Notes: generated by a model not told the origin, from the sequence alone. A stretch of DNA of 64,000 nt from Clostridium sp. Ade.TY (GCF_000498355.1 NZ_AVSV01000003.1:372001-436000), one strand, 5' to 3'; positions 17,087 through 28,092 are shown, counted from the stretch's first letter. Numbers and translations: made by a program.

Positions 17087-19243
17087 ATGGAAAATATTTT
17101 TAAAATTTTTAAAAGAGATATAAAAAATATATTCACAAATTGGGTTGCAATTGTTGTATTATGTGGGCTTATAATACTTCCTTCTCTTTATGCATGGTTT
17201 AATATTAAATCATCTTGGGATCCATATGGAAGTACAAGTGGGATTAGGGTAGCAGTAGTTAATGAGGACAAAGGCACAGAAGTAGAAGGTAAAACTATAA
17301 ATGTTGGAGAGCAAGTTGTAGATGAACTTTCAAAAAATCATAATATAGGATGGAAATTTGTAAGTAAAGAAAAGGCAGAAAAAGGGGTAAAACTTGGTGA
17401 TTATTTTGCAAGTATAGTAATACCAGAAGATTTTTCAAAAGATTTAGTATCACCAGTATCAAAAGAAATAGTAAAGCCAAAATTAATATATACAGTAAAT
17501 GAAGTATCTAATGCAATAGCACCAAAGATTACAGATAAAGGTGTTCAATCTTTAAAAGATCAAGTTGATAAAACTGTTTCAGAAACTGTAGATGGAGCAA
17601 TATTTAAAGCTCTAAATCAAATAGGTATAGAATATAAGTCATCAAGAGAGAAAATAAGAGAAATTGTTGATACTATATATAAAGTAAATGATAATTTACC
17701 TAAGATGGAAGAACTTATAAACAAAGCTTATGATGGAACTATAACTATAGATACAATGATTAAAAAGATGAATAAAATAATTCCTAATTTAGAGACTACA
17801 TTAAAAGATGTAAATAGTAGTCTTGATAAAGGAAAGGATTTTATTAATAAGTCTAAAGAGAGTTTAAATAGCTTATCTCCTATAATTAAAGAAGATTTAA
17901 TATTCAGTAGAGATTTACTTTCAGGATCTTCAGAAATTTTAGGTAACATATCAGAAAAATATGATAAAGAAGCACTTTTAAAGGCTTTAAATAGTTTAAA
18001 TGATAAGGTGAAAGTAGTATATAATACATTAAACTCAGTAATAGATTTATTACAATCAATAAATAAAGGCTTAAATAGTGATAAATTAACTAATGTAATT
18101 AATAAATTAAAAAATATAGAAGGTAAAACAACATCTCTTATAAATGATATTGCCAAGGATATTGAATTAGTTAATAATAATGTCTTATTAAAACCTGAAA
18201 CTATAAATAAATTAAAAAATAAATTAGATTCAATTCAAGGTAGTTTAAATGAAATTATAGGAAGCTATGATAGTACAATAGTTCCTGCAATTAATGAGTC
18301 ATTAAATAAGTTAGATAAAATAGCAAAAGAAAGTATAGCTTTAATAAAGAGTACACAAGATGTAATGCCAAATGTGAAAAATGTATTAGATTTACTTTCA
18401 AAAGGAACTAAATTAACTAATGAAGAATTAATTAAAGTTAAAAATAAATTCCCAGAATTTAAAAAGTCATTTAATAAAATGACTAATGATATAAAAAAGG
18501 TAGATAAAAAAGAAGATATAAATAAAATATTAGATATAATAACTGGTGATTGGAAAGAAAAAACTAATTTTTTAGTTAGTCCAGTTCAAATTGAAACAAA
18601 TAAATTATTCCCAGTTCCAAACTATGGTTCAGCAATGTCACCATTTTATACAACACTAGCTTTATGGGTTGGAGGATTAATACTTGTATCAATATTAACA
18701 GTTAGTGCAAAACCATTTGAAGATGGATCAGACTTAAAACCAATGGAAGTTTATTTTGGAAAATATTTATTGTTTGCAATAGTAGGTATACTACAAGGTG
18801 CTATAGTTACTTTAGGAGATATACTTATACTTAAGACATATGTAACACATCCAGTATATTTTGTACTTTTTGGAATGTTTACTAGCTTAATATTTATAAC
18901 AATAATATATTCCACTGTTTCTGTCTTTGGAAATGTAGGTAAAGCTATTTGTATAATATTCTTAGTACTTCAAGTTGCGGCATCTGGAGGAACTTTCCCA
19001 GTTGAAGTTATGTCAGGATTCTTCCAAGGTATAAATCCGTATTTACCATTTAGATATGCTATAGAAGCAATGAGAGGATTTGTTGGAGGAATAGTACCAG
19101 AACTTATACAAAGAGATTTTGTTGTATTAATAGCTTCAGCTTTAATATTTATAATAATAGCTATACTACTTAAAAAAACAATGAATAAAAGTAGCGAAAA
19201 ATTTGTTGAAAAACTTAAAGAAAGTGAAATAGTAGAACATTAA
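17087..19243 (+). CDS. YhgE/Pip domain ABC-2-like membrane protein
   Basis: This is a large membrane protein of the YhgE/Pip family (phage infection protein in Lactococcus; related to type VII secretion-type exporters and ABC-2 permeases). One membrane helix at about residues 18-38 is followed by a YhgE N-terminal block (VAVVNEDKGTEVEGK at about 56-70), a long coiled-coil-rich extracellular region (about 160-505), and five or six membrane helices in the C-terminal 200 residues (from FYTTLALWVGGLILVS). At 718 residues the length is usual. ATG 17087 has AAAGGA. The physiological role is unknown; control by the palindromic operator upstream is likely. Confidence 0.87.
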   Translation: MENIFKIFKRDIKNIFTNWVAIVVLCGLIILPSLYAWFNIKSSWDPYGSTSGIRVAVVNEDKGTEVEGKTINVGEQVVDELSKNHNIGWKFVSKEKAEKGVKLGDYFASIVIPEDFSKDLVSPVSKEIVKPKLIYTVNEVSNAIAPKITDKGVQSLKDQVDKTVSETVDGAIFKALNQIGIEYKSSREKIREIVDTIYKVNDNLPKMEELINKAYDGTITIDTMIKKMNKIIPNLETTLKDVNSSLDKGKDFINKSKESLNSLSPIIKEDLIFSRDLLSGSSEILGNISEKYDKEALLKALNSLNDKVKVVYNTLNSVIDLLQSINKGLNSDKLTNVINKLKNIEGKTTSLINDIAKDIELVNNNVLLKPETINKLKNKLDSIQGSLNEIIGSYDSTIVPAINESLNKLDKIAKESIALIKSTQDVMPNVKNVLDLLSKGTKLTNEELIKVKNKFPEFKKSFNKMTNDIKKVDKKEDINKILDIITGDWKEKTNFLVSPVQIETNKLFPVPNYGSAMSPFYTTLALWVGGLILVSILTVSAKPFEDGSDLKPMEVYFGKYLLFAIVGILQGAIVTLGDILILKTYVTHPVYFVLFGMFTSLIFITIIYSTVSVFGNVGKAICIIFLVLQVAASGGTFPVEVMSGFFQGINPYLPFRYAIEAMRGFVGGIVPELIQRDFVVLIASALIFIIIAILLKKTMNKSSEKFVEKLKESEIVEH

Positions 19244-19258
19244 AAAATAAGTTAAATG

Positions 19259-19291
19259 AAAAGATAGGCTTTTAAAGTCTATCTTTTTTTA
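19259..19291 (+). terminator. Terminator after the YhgE/Pip gene
   Basis: The stem AAGATAGGCTT pairs with AAGTCTATCTT around a short loop, followed by seven T. Confidence 0.75.
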
Positions 19292-19372
19292 TTGTAGAAA
19301 CTTTATCCAGTTTAAATAGAGGAAATCTAGGGAAAAATAATTTTGCTATAAATATAGAAAGGAGAACAAAAA

Positions 19373-21409
19373 ATGGGAAAAAAGATTTTTGGAGTTTTAC
19401 AGAGAATTGGTAAAGCGTTAATGTTACCAGTTGCTCTTTTGCCAGCTGCTGGACTATTATTGGCATTTGGTAATTTATTTATGAATGAAGCTTTATTAGT
19501 TAATGCACCTTATTTAAGGGCAGATTGGATACAATTAGTTGCAAATGTTATGGAGCAATCAGGTAATATTGTATTTGCTAATTTGCCTTTAATATTTTCT
19601 GTAGGAGTTGCAATTGGATTATCAGATGGTGATGGTGTTGCAGGACTTGCAGCAATTGTTGGATTTTTAATAATGAATGTTTCAATGGGAACATTTGTTG
19701 GAGTTACACAAGATATGTTATCAGATCCTATGTATACTATAGTTGTTGGTGTTCCGACACTTCAGACAGGGGTGTTTGGGGGGATTATAATGGGTCTTAT
19801 AGCATCTGCAATGTATAATAAATTTTATAAAATTGAATTGCCTCCTTATTTAGGATTCTTTGCAGGTAAGAGGTTTGTTCCAATAGTAACTGCAGCATTA
19901 GGAGTTTTAATCGGTATTTTAATGACATTTATATGGCCTCCTATACAAAATGGATTATTTTATTTTTCAAGAAGTATGATAGATGCGAATCCTACAATGG
20001 CAGCATTATTATTTGGAACTATTGAAAGAGCTTTAATACCATTTGGATTACATCATATTTGGTATAATCCTTTCTGGTATCAATTTGGAGAATATATAAA
20101 TAGTGCTGGACAATTAGTTATGGGAGATCAAAATATATTTTTTGCACAATTAAAAGATGGAGTGCCATTTACTGCTGGAACATTTATGACTGGTAAATTT
20201 CCATTTATGATGTTTGGTTTGCCGGCAGCAGCATTGGCTATTTACCAAGAAGCTAAACCTCAAAACAAAAAATTAGTAGCCGGTATTATGGTATCAGCTG
20301 CACTTACTTCATTTTTAACGGGTATTACAGAACCTATAGAATTTTCATTTCTTTTTGTAGCACCTCTACTTTTTGTAGTTCATTGTGTGTTAGCTGGATT
20401 ATCATTTATGACTATGCAATTATTAAATATAAAAATAGGAATGACATTTTCAGGTGGAGTAATTGATTTTATCTTATTTGGTGTTATACCTAATAGAACA
20501 CCTTGGTATTTAGTAATAGTTGTTGGATTAGTTTATGCAGTAATTTATTATGTTTTATTTAGAGTTTTAATAAGAAAATTAAATTTAAAAACTCCTGGAA
20601 GAGAAGATGATGATGAATCAGTAAGTAGAATTAATCCAGAACAAGCAAATCTTGCTGTAGCAGTTTTAAATGCTTTAGGAGGAAAAGAAAATATAAGTAA
20701 TTTAGATGCTTGTATTACTAGACTTAGAGTAATAGTTAATGATGTTTCAATAGTTGATAAAGATGAGCTTAAAAAATTAGGAGCAGCTGGGGTAATGGAA
20801 GTTGGTAATAATATTCAAGCTATATTTGGGCCAAAGTCAGATACATTAAAAGGCCAAATAAAAGATGTAATGGCAGGAAATATACCAGTAGATGAATTAT
20901 TAGAAGAACATGATGATATATCTGAAATAAAAAATAAGAATCTTGAGGATATACCAGAAGATATAATGATGCCTTTAAGTGGAAATGTAATAAGAATAGA
21001 AGATGTTGAAGATAAAATCTTTGCAGAGAAAATGATGGGTGATGGTTTTGCTATAGAGCCAACAGGTAATGTAGTAGTATCACCTGTAAGTGGAGAGATA
21101 ACTTCATTGTTTGCAACCAAACATGCAATTGGAATAACAAGTGAACATGGATTAGAAATATTAATTCATGTAGGAATGGATACTGTTTCATTAAAAGGAG
21201 AAGGGTTTACAGCATATGTTAATCAAGGAGATAAAGTTAAAATAGGAGATAAGCTTTTAACTGTAGATTTTGATTCAATAAAAGAGAAAGTTCCATCAAT
21301 AATAACTCCAGTAGTATTTACTAACTTGACAGAAGAAAATAAGTTAGAAATAAATTATGGAGAATTAAAAGAAGGAAAAGACATAGTAGCAACTATAATT
21401 AAAAAATAA
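19373..21409 (+). CDS. ptsG: PTS glucose-type permease EIICBA
   Basis: This membrane enzyme imports and phosphorylates a hexose, most likely glucose. Domain order is C-B-A as in Bacillus PtsG. EIIC occupies about residues 1-390, with [17 protein letters not shown] (about 160-176) and [16 protein letters not shown] (about 425-500) has the phosphorylated Cys in [15 protein letters not shown] (about 535-678) has the phospho-His in [15 protein letters not shown]-acetylglucosamine permeases share the layout, so glucose is the favoured but not certain substrate. AAAGGAGAAC precedes ATG 19373. I saw no clear GlcT antiterminator (RAT) sequence in the 130-nt leader. Confidence 0.88.
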   Translation: MGKKIFGVLQRIGKALMLPVALLPAAGLLLAFGNLFMNEALLVNAPYLRADWIQLVANVMEQSGNIVFANLPLIFSVGVAIGLSDGDGVAGLAAIVGFLIMNVSMGTFVGVTQDMLSDPMYTIVVGVPTLQTGVFGGIIMGLIASAMYNKFYKIELPPYLGFFAGKRFVPIVTAALGVLIGILMTFIWPPIQNGLFYFSRSMIDANPTMAALLFGTIERALIPFGLHHIWYNPFWYQFGEYINSAGQLVMGDQNIFFAQLKDGVPFTAGTFMTGKFPFMMFGLPAAALAIYQEAKPQNKKLVAGIMVSAALTSFLTGITEPIEFSFLFVAPLLFVVHCVLAGLSFMTMQLLNIKIGMTFSGGVIDFILFGVIPNRTPWYLVIVVGLVYAVIYYVLFRVLIRKLNLKTPGREDDDESVSRINPEQANLAVAVLNALGGKENISNLDACITRLRVIVNDVSIVDKDELKKLGAAGVMEVGNNIQAIFGPKSDTLKGQIKDVMAGNIPVDELLEEHDDISEIKNKNLEDIPEDIMMPLSGNVIRIEDVEDKIFAEKMMGDGFAIEPTGNVVVSPVSGEITSLFATKHAIGITSEHGLEILIHVGMDTVSLKGEGFTAYVNQGDKVKIGDKLLTVDFDSIKEKVPSIITPVVFTNLTEENKLEINYGELKEGKDIVATIIKK

Positions 21410-21415
21410 AATTAT

Positions 21416-21456
21416 AAAACCTAGCTAAATTTTAAAATTTAGCTAGGTTTTATTAA
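21416..21456 (+). terminator. Terminator after ptsG
   Basis: A stem of about 16 bp (AAAACCTAGCTAAATTT and its complement) is followed by TTTTATT. Confidence 0.8.
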
Positions 21457-21517
21457 CAAAAACTTCACATAAAAGTAAAAATAAAGTAAAATATAGGTAG
21501 GTGATGAGGTGGGGTAA

Positions 21518-23464
21518 ATGTATATAAATAACGAATTAGAAGAGATATTACATGTTAATAGTGTAAAATATAAAAACATGTCAATAATATTTTTGGCTAT
21601 TTATTTAACAATAAATATGATAAGTGCAATGATGTTTGATGAAGGAGTAACATTAATTAATATATTCATAAAAATATATTATCTTATAGCATCATTTTGT
21701 TGTGTACTTCTTATATATTCAACAATGAAAATATTTAAAAGTAAGTTGCTTATGATATTAAGCTTTAGTTTTATTAATATTATATTTATTAATACATACT
21801 TTATATCAGAAATTATAAATAATAGATATTTACAAATTTTAAGTATAAGTGCAACTTTTGAATATATATCCTCTTATATTATCATATTTGGTATGTTAAT
21901 AGCCTTAAGGTATATAAAAAATATAAATTTAAATTATAAAATATATGTTTTGATAACAAATATAATTGTTCTTATTTTAATCACTACATGTAAAGGTGGA
22001 TATAAATATAAAATTATATATATAGGAATAAGCTTAATAATATTTTTCTTGATTACAATTGAAGTAATAAAGTTTATAAAAAATAAAGAGTATAAGAAGA
22101 AAACTATTAACTATATAAATATAAATATAATTTTAATATTTTTAGTTAATTTATTTATGTTAATAAGCTATTTTTATAAAAATATATTTATTTTAGAAAT
22201 GATAAAATTAATCTTTTTTTTAAACTTTTCTTTATGGGTCTTTTTTACTTTAGAAAATATTTTAGATACGCCATATAAAATTTTATTTAGTAAGTTATAT
22301 AAAAGTAATGAAGATCTAGATTATATGAACAAAGAATTATTTCTCCAAAATACAGAACTAGAATTTTCTCAAAATTTAATAAGAAAAAAAGAAATAATGT
22401 TTAAAGATTTTTTTAAAAACATACCAGTTCCAGTTATTATATTAAGTGATTTTACACTTAGAATAATATATTGCAATAAGTCGTTTTTAAAATTTATTAA
22501 TGAGAATAGTATTAAGAAGATAATAAATAAAAAATTAGATAATTTAATATCTGTACAAGCTTTTGAAAATGAAATAAAAAGTAATTTAAGTAAAGAAGTT
22601 TATAGTGGAATTATTAAAAATAAAGATGAAAAAAGGTATATAAATATAAAGGTTATAGATAGAAATATTGAAAATGGTGAAATTATATTAACATTTTCTG
22701 ATATAACATCAAATATAAGAATGAATATTATAAAGTATGAAATGGAAAATAAGATTTTACAAGAAAGTTTAAAGCGAGATTTTCTTTCAAATATAAGTCA
22801 TGATTTAAAAACTCCAATAAATGTAATATATTCAGCTCTTCAATTAGAAGATATTTTCATAAAGGAAAAAGATGGTGAATCATTAATGAAATATAATAGA
22901 ATTTCTAAAAGTAATTGCTTTACTTTAATGAAAATAACAAATAATTTAATTGATAATAGTAAAATACAATCAGATCATTTAATAGCAAATAAAAAAAGAA
23001 TAAATATAGTTGAATTTACAGAAGATACTATATCTGCCTTAGTTTGTTATGCAAAAGAAAAAAATATAAATATAATATTTGATACTAATAAAGAGGAAGT
23101 ATACTTAGATTTAGATGAAAGTTTTATGCAAAGAGTATTACTTAACTTAATATCAAATTCAATAAAGTTTACAAAAAGTGATGGCAGAATAGATGTTATG
23201 ATTTTAGATGGTAATAAGAGTTTAAGAATTATTGTTAAAGATAACGGTATTGGAATGAACAATGATTTTATAGAGAAAATTTTTAAAAAGTATTCAATGG
23301 GAGAAAATAATACAGAAACAGATGAAAAGGGTAGTGGGATAGGATTATTTGTCGTAAAAAATCTTGTTGAACTGCAAGGTGGGTCCATTATGGTAAAAAG
23401 TAAAATAGGCAAAGGAACAGAAGTTATAATAACTTTTGGAAAGGGAGAGTTAAGTGACAAATAA
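21518..23464 (+). CDS. Orphan sensor histidine kinase with multi-helix membrane sensor and PAS domain
   Basis: This 648-residue sensor kinase has seven or eight membrane helices (about residues 18-245, a MASE-type sensor layout), a linker helix, a PAS domain (about 300-400; IPVPVIILSDF) and a full kinase core. The H-box is FLSNISHDLKTPINV (His about residue 427), the N-box LLNLISNSIKFTK, G1 DNGIGM and G2 GSGIGLFVV. All ATP-binding motifs are present. ATG 21518 follows GAGGTGGGG. The gene overlaps the next kinase gene by 11 nt, and no response regulator is adjacent. The signal is unknown. Confidence 0.88.
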   Translation: MYINNELEEILHVNSVKYKNMSIIFLAIYLTINMISAMMFDEGVTLINIFIKIYYLIASFCCVLLIYSTMKIFKSKLLMILSFSFINIIFINTYFISEIINNRYLQILSISATFEYISSYIIIFGMLIALRYIKNINLNYKIYVLITNIIVLILITTCKGGYKYKIIYIGISLIIFFLITIEVIKFIKNKEYKKKTINYININIILIFLVNLFMLISYFYKNIFILEMIKLIFFLNFSLWVFFTLENILDTPYKILFSKLYKSNEDLDYMNKELFLQNTELEFSQNLIRKKEIMFKDFFKNIPVPVIILSDFTLRIIYCNKSFLKFINENSIKKIINKKLDNLISVQAFENEIKSNLSKEVYSGIIKNKDEKRYINIKVIDRNIENGEIILTFSDITSNIRMNIIKYEMENKILQESLKRDFLSNISHDLKTPINVIYSALQLEDIFIKEKDGESLMKYNRISKSNCFTLMKITNNLIDNSKIQSDHLIANKKRINIVEFTEDTISALVCYAKEKNINIIFDTNKEEVYLDLDESFMQRVLLNLISNSIKFTKSDGRIDVMILDGNKSLRIIVKDNGIGMNNDFIEKIFKKYSMGENNTETDEKGSGIGLFVVKNLVELQGGSIMVKSKIGKGTEVIITFGKGELSDK

Positions 23465-25439
23465 TATAAGTTTAATTTTAGAATCTTATATAAAAAAGTA
23501 CTTTAAAATAATATTAGGTATAGCTATTTTTAGTTTTTTAATAATTATATTTAATAATAAAGTTATAGAGATTCATTATGCTATAAATATTTTATGTGCC
23601 ACATTTGGGATTTCTTTAGGTTTAATAAGTTTAATTAGAAAATCTAATTCTTATTATAAGTTTTTAGGTATTGGATTTTTATTTATAGGATTGCTTGAAT
23701 ATTTCTCTATATTAATGGAAGTTTGTAATGTATATGAGGATATAACAATTCGAATTATTTGGGCTAATAAAATATTAGAACTTATAATTATTATTATATC
23801 TATAATTATGTATTTAAAGCAGATATCGTGTAAACAAGCTGTTTTAATATATGGAGGAATAGTTATTGCATTGTTAATGCTTGGTAAGTATTTTTTTGAG
23901 AATATAGATAAATTTATAAATGTTATTTTAGCTGAACATCACTATATTTTGAGATTAATGGTTATTATATTGACGATATTTTATTTGGAAAAAATAAAGA
24001 AAAATACTCATGTGAAAAATATGTATATTTATATGATATTTATTTTAATATATCAAATGGTTATTATAAGATTATTTTTTTTAGGAGATATATTAAGATG
24101 TTTAGCGTATTATGAAGTTTATAACGGAATAAAAAAATATATATTAAAATTTCAATATGATAATATGAAGGAGAAGTTAATATCAATTCAAAGAAAACAA
24201 AAAGAATTAAACACAAAATTAATTGAAAAAAGTATAGTTCTTCAAGAATTAAATTCAATAAATAAAAATAATGATAAAAGATATTGTAATCTTATAGAAT
24301 CATTTAAAGATGGTATAGCCATATTTAATAGGGGAAGATTAATATATGCAAACAATTATTTGTTAAATATAATAGATGTTAAACATAAAGAATTAATAGT
24401 TGGTATAGAAATAGATAGATTAATACAATCAATAGAATCACAAGGTTATATAAAAAATAGAGTTTTATCTTCAGAATATATAAATCCAAATAATAATATT
24501 GAAATTGTATATAAGTTTAATAAGTTTTCAGAAAAATTAAAAGAATTAGAGTTTTATTTAGTTCAAAATGGAATTAATAGAGAAATAGTATATATAAGAG
24601 AGTTAACAGAAATAAATAAATATAATGAAATTGTAAAAAAATATGATTCTTATTTAAAGGAAGATGAAATTAAAAATGAATTTTATTCTAATATATCTCA
24701 TGAACTTAGAACTCCTATAAACTTGATTAACTCCGCTCTTACAGTGAATGAAATGTATTTAAATGAAAATAATTTATATAATTTAAAAAAGAATAATTGT
24801 ATAATTAAGCAAAATTGTTTAAGACTTATTAGAACTATAAATAATTTTATTGATGCAAATAAAGCCTCAGAAGGTTATTTAAAAGCTAATAAAAAAATAT
24901 ATAATTTAGTAGAAGTTGTTGAAAGTACAACAGCTGCAACGAAAAGATATGTAGAAAAGATAAATAATTCTTTAGTTTTTGATTCGGCATGTGAAGAAAT
25001 ATATATTCCTATGGATAGAGAAATGATAGAAAGAATTATTTTAAATATACTTTCAAATAGTGTGAAATATGGAAAAAGAAATAAAGAATTAAAGGTGAAT
25101 ATATATACTAATAAGAAAAATGCTTATATAATTATACAAAATCATACTAGACCTATTGAAAAAGAGAATGAAAGATATATATTTGATAAGTTTACAACTA
25201 TAAATAAATCATTAAATAGAGAAAAAGAAGGAAGCGGATTAGGGCTATTTTTAACCAAAGCTATGGTTGAGCTTCATGGGGGAAAAATAAAGTTTAAGTC
25301 TAATAAAAAAATGGGCAACAGATTTATAATTGAATTACCTATGAATGGAACTCAAAAAGAATATAATCAAGGTGAGGACTTAGAGATAGTAACTTTAGAA
25401 AAAAAGGTGGATGTAGAATTTTCGGATATATATATATAA
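23454..25439 (+). CDS. Second orphan histidine kinase, paralogous, with degenerate G1 box
   Basis: This 661-residue kinase has the same layout as its upstream neighbour: about seven membrane helices (12-225), coiled coil, PAS (about 280-390; LIESFKDGIAIF) and kinase core. The H-box FYSNISHELRTPINL, N-box ILNILSNSVKYGK and G2 GSGLGLFLT are intact. Where the G1 box DxGxG should lie it reads IIIQNHTRPIE, so the ATP-contacting Asp is Asn and the glycines are lost. GTG 23454 overlaps the upstream gene, implying translational coupling and equal dosage. A heterodimer or regulatory subunit role is an inference. Confidence 0.85.
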   Translation: MTNNISLILESYIKKYFKIILGIAIFSFLIIIFNNKVIEIHYAINILCATFGISLGLISLIRKSNSYYKFLGIGFLFIGLLEYFSILMEVCNVYEDITIRIIWANKILELIIIIISIIMYLKQISCKQAVLIYGGIVIALLMLGKYFFENIDKFINVILAEHHYILRLMVIILTIFYLEKIKKNTHVKNMYIYMIFILIYQMVIIRLFFLGDILRCLAYYEVYNGIKKYILKFQYDNMKEKLISIQRKQKELNTKLIEKSIVLQELNSINKNNDKRYCNLIESFKDGIAIFNRGRLIYANNYLLNIIDVKHKELIVGIEIDRLIQSIESQGYIKNRVLSSEYINPNNNIEIVYKFNKFSEKLKELEFYLVQNGINREIVYIRELTEINKYNEIVKKYDSYLKEDEIKNEFYSNISHELRTPINLINSALTVNEMYLNENNLYNLKKNNCIIKQNCLRLIRTINNFIDANKASEGYLKANKKIYNLVEVVESTTAATKRYVEKINNSLVFDSACEEIYIPMDREMIERIILNILSNSVKYGKRNKELKVNIYTNKKNAYIIIQNHTRPIEKENERYIFDKFTTINKSLNREKEGSGLGLFLTKAMVELHGGKIKFKSNKKMGNRFIIELPMNGTQKEYNQGEDLEIVTLEKKVDVEFSDIYI

Positions 25440-25497
25440 GAATAAAAAGTCACAAAAAAGTATATTTATATAATAAATAAAAATTTTGAGGTGACTT

Positions 25498-25998
25498 ATG
25501 CAAAATATATTTAAAGTGGATGGTAAATTTAAATTAATTCCTTTAATAAGTAGTTTTTTGATTACACTTGGTGGAGGGATTTTAATTGGATTTTTAACTA
25601 AAGATTTTACTAATATATATGAGACTATAACAAAACCTAAGCTTTCGCCACCAGGATATATATTTGGAATTGTTTGGCCAATATTATATATATTAATGTC
25701 AATTTCTTTATATAGAGTTTATATGAAGCTTAAAATAAAAAATAAAAGTTCTTCTGCAATATTATTATATATAATTCAATTAGCTATTAACTTTTTATGG
25801 CCTATAATTTTCTTTATGTCTAGATTATATGGATTATCTTGGATAATACTGTTAATACTTATAGTAATATTAATTATTGTTATTTTTAAATTTTATAAAA
25901 TAGATAAATTATCAGGAAGTTTACTTATTCCATATTTAATATGGTGTATTTATGCATTATATTTAAACATATCAATATGGATGCTTAATGAAATGTAA
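25498..25998 (+). CDS. TspO/MBR family membrane protein
   Basis: This five-helix membrane protein of the TspO/peripheral benzodiazepine receptor family binds tetrapyrroles in other organisms. The family landmarks are KPKLSPPGYIFGIVWPILYI (about residues 40-59, helix 1-2 loop) and QLAINFLWPIIFF (about 98-110). At 166 residues it is normal. ATG 25498 has GAGGTGACTT before it. It lies 58 nt behind the kinase pair, perhaps in the same transcript. Substrate or ligand here unknown. Confidence 0.9.
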   Translation: MQNIFKVDGKFKLIPLISSFLITLGGGILIGFLTKDFTNIYETITKPKLSPPGYIFGIVWPILYILMSISLYRVYMKLKIKNKSSSAILLYIIQLAINFLWPIIFFMSRLYGLSWIILLILIVILIIVIFKFYKIDKLSGSLLIPYLIWCIYALYLNISIWMLNEM

Positions 25999-26040
25999 AA
26001 CAATTCATTTGGAAAAATCATAAATTCATAGTATAATTTT

Positions 26041-26071
26041 AATAAGCCCTCTTTTGAGGGTTTATTTTCTT
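26041..26071 (+). terminator. Terminator between the TspO gene and topB
   Basis: An 11-bp stem (AATAAGCCCTC with GAGGGTTTATT) has a TTTT loop and is followed by TTTTCTTT. A perfect TATAAT at 26032-26037 lies just before it, so it may also sit at the 5' end of a topB transcript. Confidence 0.65.
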
Positions 26072-26087
26072 TAGAAAGGAAATAATT

Positions 26088-28055
26088 ATGGGAAAGTCTT
26101 TATTTGTAGCAGAAAAGCCGTCAGTGGCTATGGATTTTGTAAACTTATTAAAAGTTAATGGTAAGAGAAAAAATGGATATATAGAAAGTGAAAATGCAGT
26201 ATTTACTTGGTGTGTAGGACACATGGTAACAATGTGTTATCCAGAAGCATATAATGAAAAGCTTAAATATTGGAATATTAGGGATTTACCTTTTTTACCA
26301 GAAGAGTACAAATATGAAGTAATAAATTCAGCTAAAGGACAATTTAATGTTGTAAGCAATTTACTTAATAGAAACGATATTGATAAAATATATGTTTGTA
26401 CCGACTCAGGAAGAGAAGGAGAATACATATATAGATTGGTAGATGATTTATCAGGAAACCCTAAAAAGGAAAAGCTTCGTGTATGGATTGATTCACAGAC
26501 AGAGGAAGAAATAAAAAGAGGTATAAAGGAAGCTAAGCCTTTATCAGAATATAATTCTTTAGCTCACTCTGCATATTTAAGGGCCAAAGAAGATTACATA
26601 ATAGGAATTAATTTTTCAAGATTATTAACATTAATATATGGAAAGCAGTTATCTAATATGTTAAAGAAAGATAAATCATCAGTAGTAGCAGTTGGAAGAG
26701 TTATGAGCTGTGTACTTGGAATGGTAGTTGACAGAGAAAGAGAAATTAGAGATTTTAAGAAAACATCATTCTATAAAATATTAGGTAGCTTTAATAGGGA
26801 AGAAAAAGAAGAAGAAATTCAAGCAGAGTGGAAAGCCCTAGAAAATTCAAAATTTAAAGATTCACCAAAGCTTTATAATGAAGGTGGATTTAAGAAAAAG
26901 GAAGACTGTATAAATTTAATAAAAGAACTTGAAGAAATAGAAGAAGGAATAATTTCTAATATAAAAAGAACAAAAGAAAATAAAAATGCACCTCTTTTAT
27001 TTAATTTAGCAGAACTTCAAAATGAATGTTCAAAGAGATTTAAAATAAGTCCTGATGAAACATTAAATCATCTTCAAACTCTTTATGAAAAGAAGATGGT
27101 AACATACCCTAGAACAGATGCAAGAGTATTATCAACTGCAGTAGCAAAGGGGATTAATAAAACTATATTTAAAATTAGTAGAATGAATATAGGTGAAGAA
27201 TTAACTTTAGCTACAAAAAATATACTTGATAACAAATGGGAAAAAACTATATTAAAAAGTAAATATGTTGATGATAAAAAAATAACAGATCACTATGCTA
27301 TAATACCAACTGGAGAAGGAAATAATGTAATAAATTCTTTAAAAGAAATAGAAAAAAAGATGTATTTTTTAATACTTAGAAGATTTATAGCAATATTTTA
27401 TCCGAAAGCTCAATATAGCAAACAAGCAATTACTATAACACTTGGAAATGAATCTTTTTATACAACTAAAAAAGTTTGTGTAGAAAGAGGATATTTGGAT
27501 ATTTTAGAGCCTAAGAAAGAAAATAATACAGATGAATTTCCAAAAGATTTAAAAAAAGGACAAAAAGTTTTAGTTGAGTCTTTAGAGATTAAAGAAGGGG
27601 AAACAAGTCCACCAAAAAGATTTACAACAGGTTCTATAATAATAGCTATGGAAAATGCAGGTAAGCTTATAGAGGATGAAGAATTAAGAGAGCATATAAA
27701 AGGAGCAGGAATAGGTACATCAGCTACTAGGGCTGAAATACTTAAAAAACTTATAAATATAGAATATATAAAATCAAATAATAAAACACAAACTCTTACT
27801 CCAACTCAATTTGGAGAGATGATATATGAAGTAATAAAGATATCAATACCATCTTTATTAAATCCAAAGCTTACAGCATCGTGGGAAAAAGGATTAAAGT
27901 TAGTTTATGAAAAGAGTATTGAACCAGAAGAGTTTATGTTTAAATTAGAAGATTATACTAAACGCTCCATATATACAGTTTTTAGAGATAATAAGTTAGG
28001 AAATTTAAATAGAAAATTATTAGAAGTTAAACATGTTTATAATGAAAGTAAATGA
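26088..28055 (+). CDS. topB: DNA topoisomerase III (type IA)
   Basis: This enzyme decatenates and relaxes DNA through a transient 5'-phosphotyrosine. The toprim domain starts at the N-terminus (SLFVAEKPSVAM; acidic cluster TDSGREGEYIYR at about residue 106), and the catalytic Tyr lies in VTYPRTDARVLS (about residue 343). ITDHYAIIPTGE and AGIGTSATRAEIL are family blocks. It ends at 655 residues with a short basic tail and no zinc-finger repeats, as in other Firmicute TopB proteins. AGAAAGGA precedes ATG 26088. Several mobile elements carry topB, but nothing here suggests one. Confidence 0.94.
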   Translation: MGKSLFVAEKPSVAMDFVNLLKVNGKRKNGYIESENAVFTWCVGHMVTMCYPEAYNEKLKYWNIRDLPFLPEEYKYEVINSAKGQFNVVSNLLNRNDIDKIYVCTDSGREGEYIYRLVDDLSGNPKKEKLRVWIDSQTEEEIKRGIKEAKPLSEYNSLAHSAYLRAKEDYIIGINFSRLLTLIYGKQLSNMLKKDKSSVVAVGRVMSCVLGMVVDREREIRDFKKTSFYKILGSFNREEKEEEIQAEWKALENSKFKDSPKLYNEGGFKKKEDCINLIKELEEIEEGIISNIKRTKENKNAPLLFNLAELQNECSKRFKISPDETLNHLQTLYEKKMVTYPRTDARVLSTAVAKGINKTIFKISRMNIGEELTLATKNILDNKWEKTILKSKYVDDKKITDHYAIIPTGEGNNVINSLKEIEKKMYFLILRRFIAIFYPKAQYSKQAITITLGNESFYTTKKVCVERGYLDILEPKKENNTDEFPKDLKKGQKVLVESLEIKEGETSPPKRFTTGSIIIAMENAGKLIEDEELREHIKGAGIGTSATRAEILKKLINIEYIKSNNKTQTLTPTQFGEMIYEVIKISIPSLLNPKLTASWEKGLKLVYEKSIEPEEFMFKLEDYTKRSIYTVFRDNKLGNLNRKLLEVKHVYNESK

Positions 28056-28056
28056 T

Positions 28057-28092
28057 AAAAGCAACTTACTAAATAGTAAGTTGCTTTTATTT
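28057..28092. terminator. Bidirectional terminator between topB and lrgB
   Basis: A 14-bp stem (AAAAGCAACTTACT and its complement, AAAT loop) has A- and T-rich flanks on the two sides, between convergent genes. Confidence 0.85.

Noticed and set aside
26088-28055. topB as a sign of an integrative element
   Set aside because: Neighbours are ordinary chromosomal genes and no integrase, relaxase or repeats flank it.
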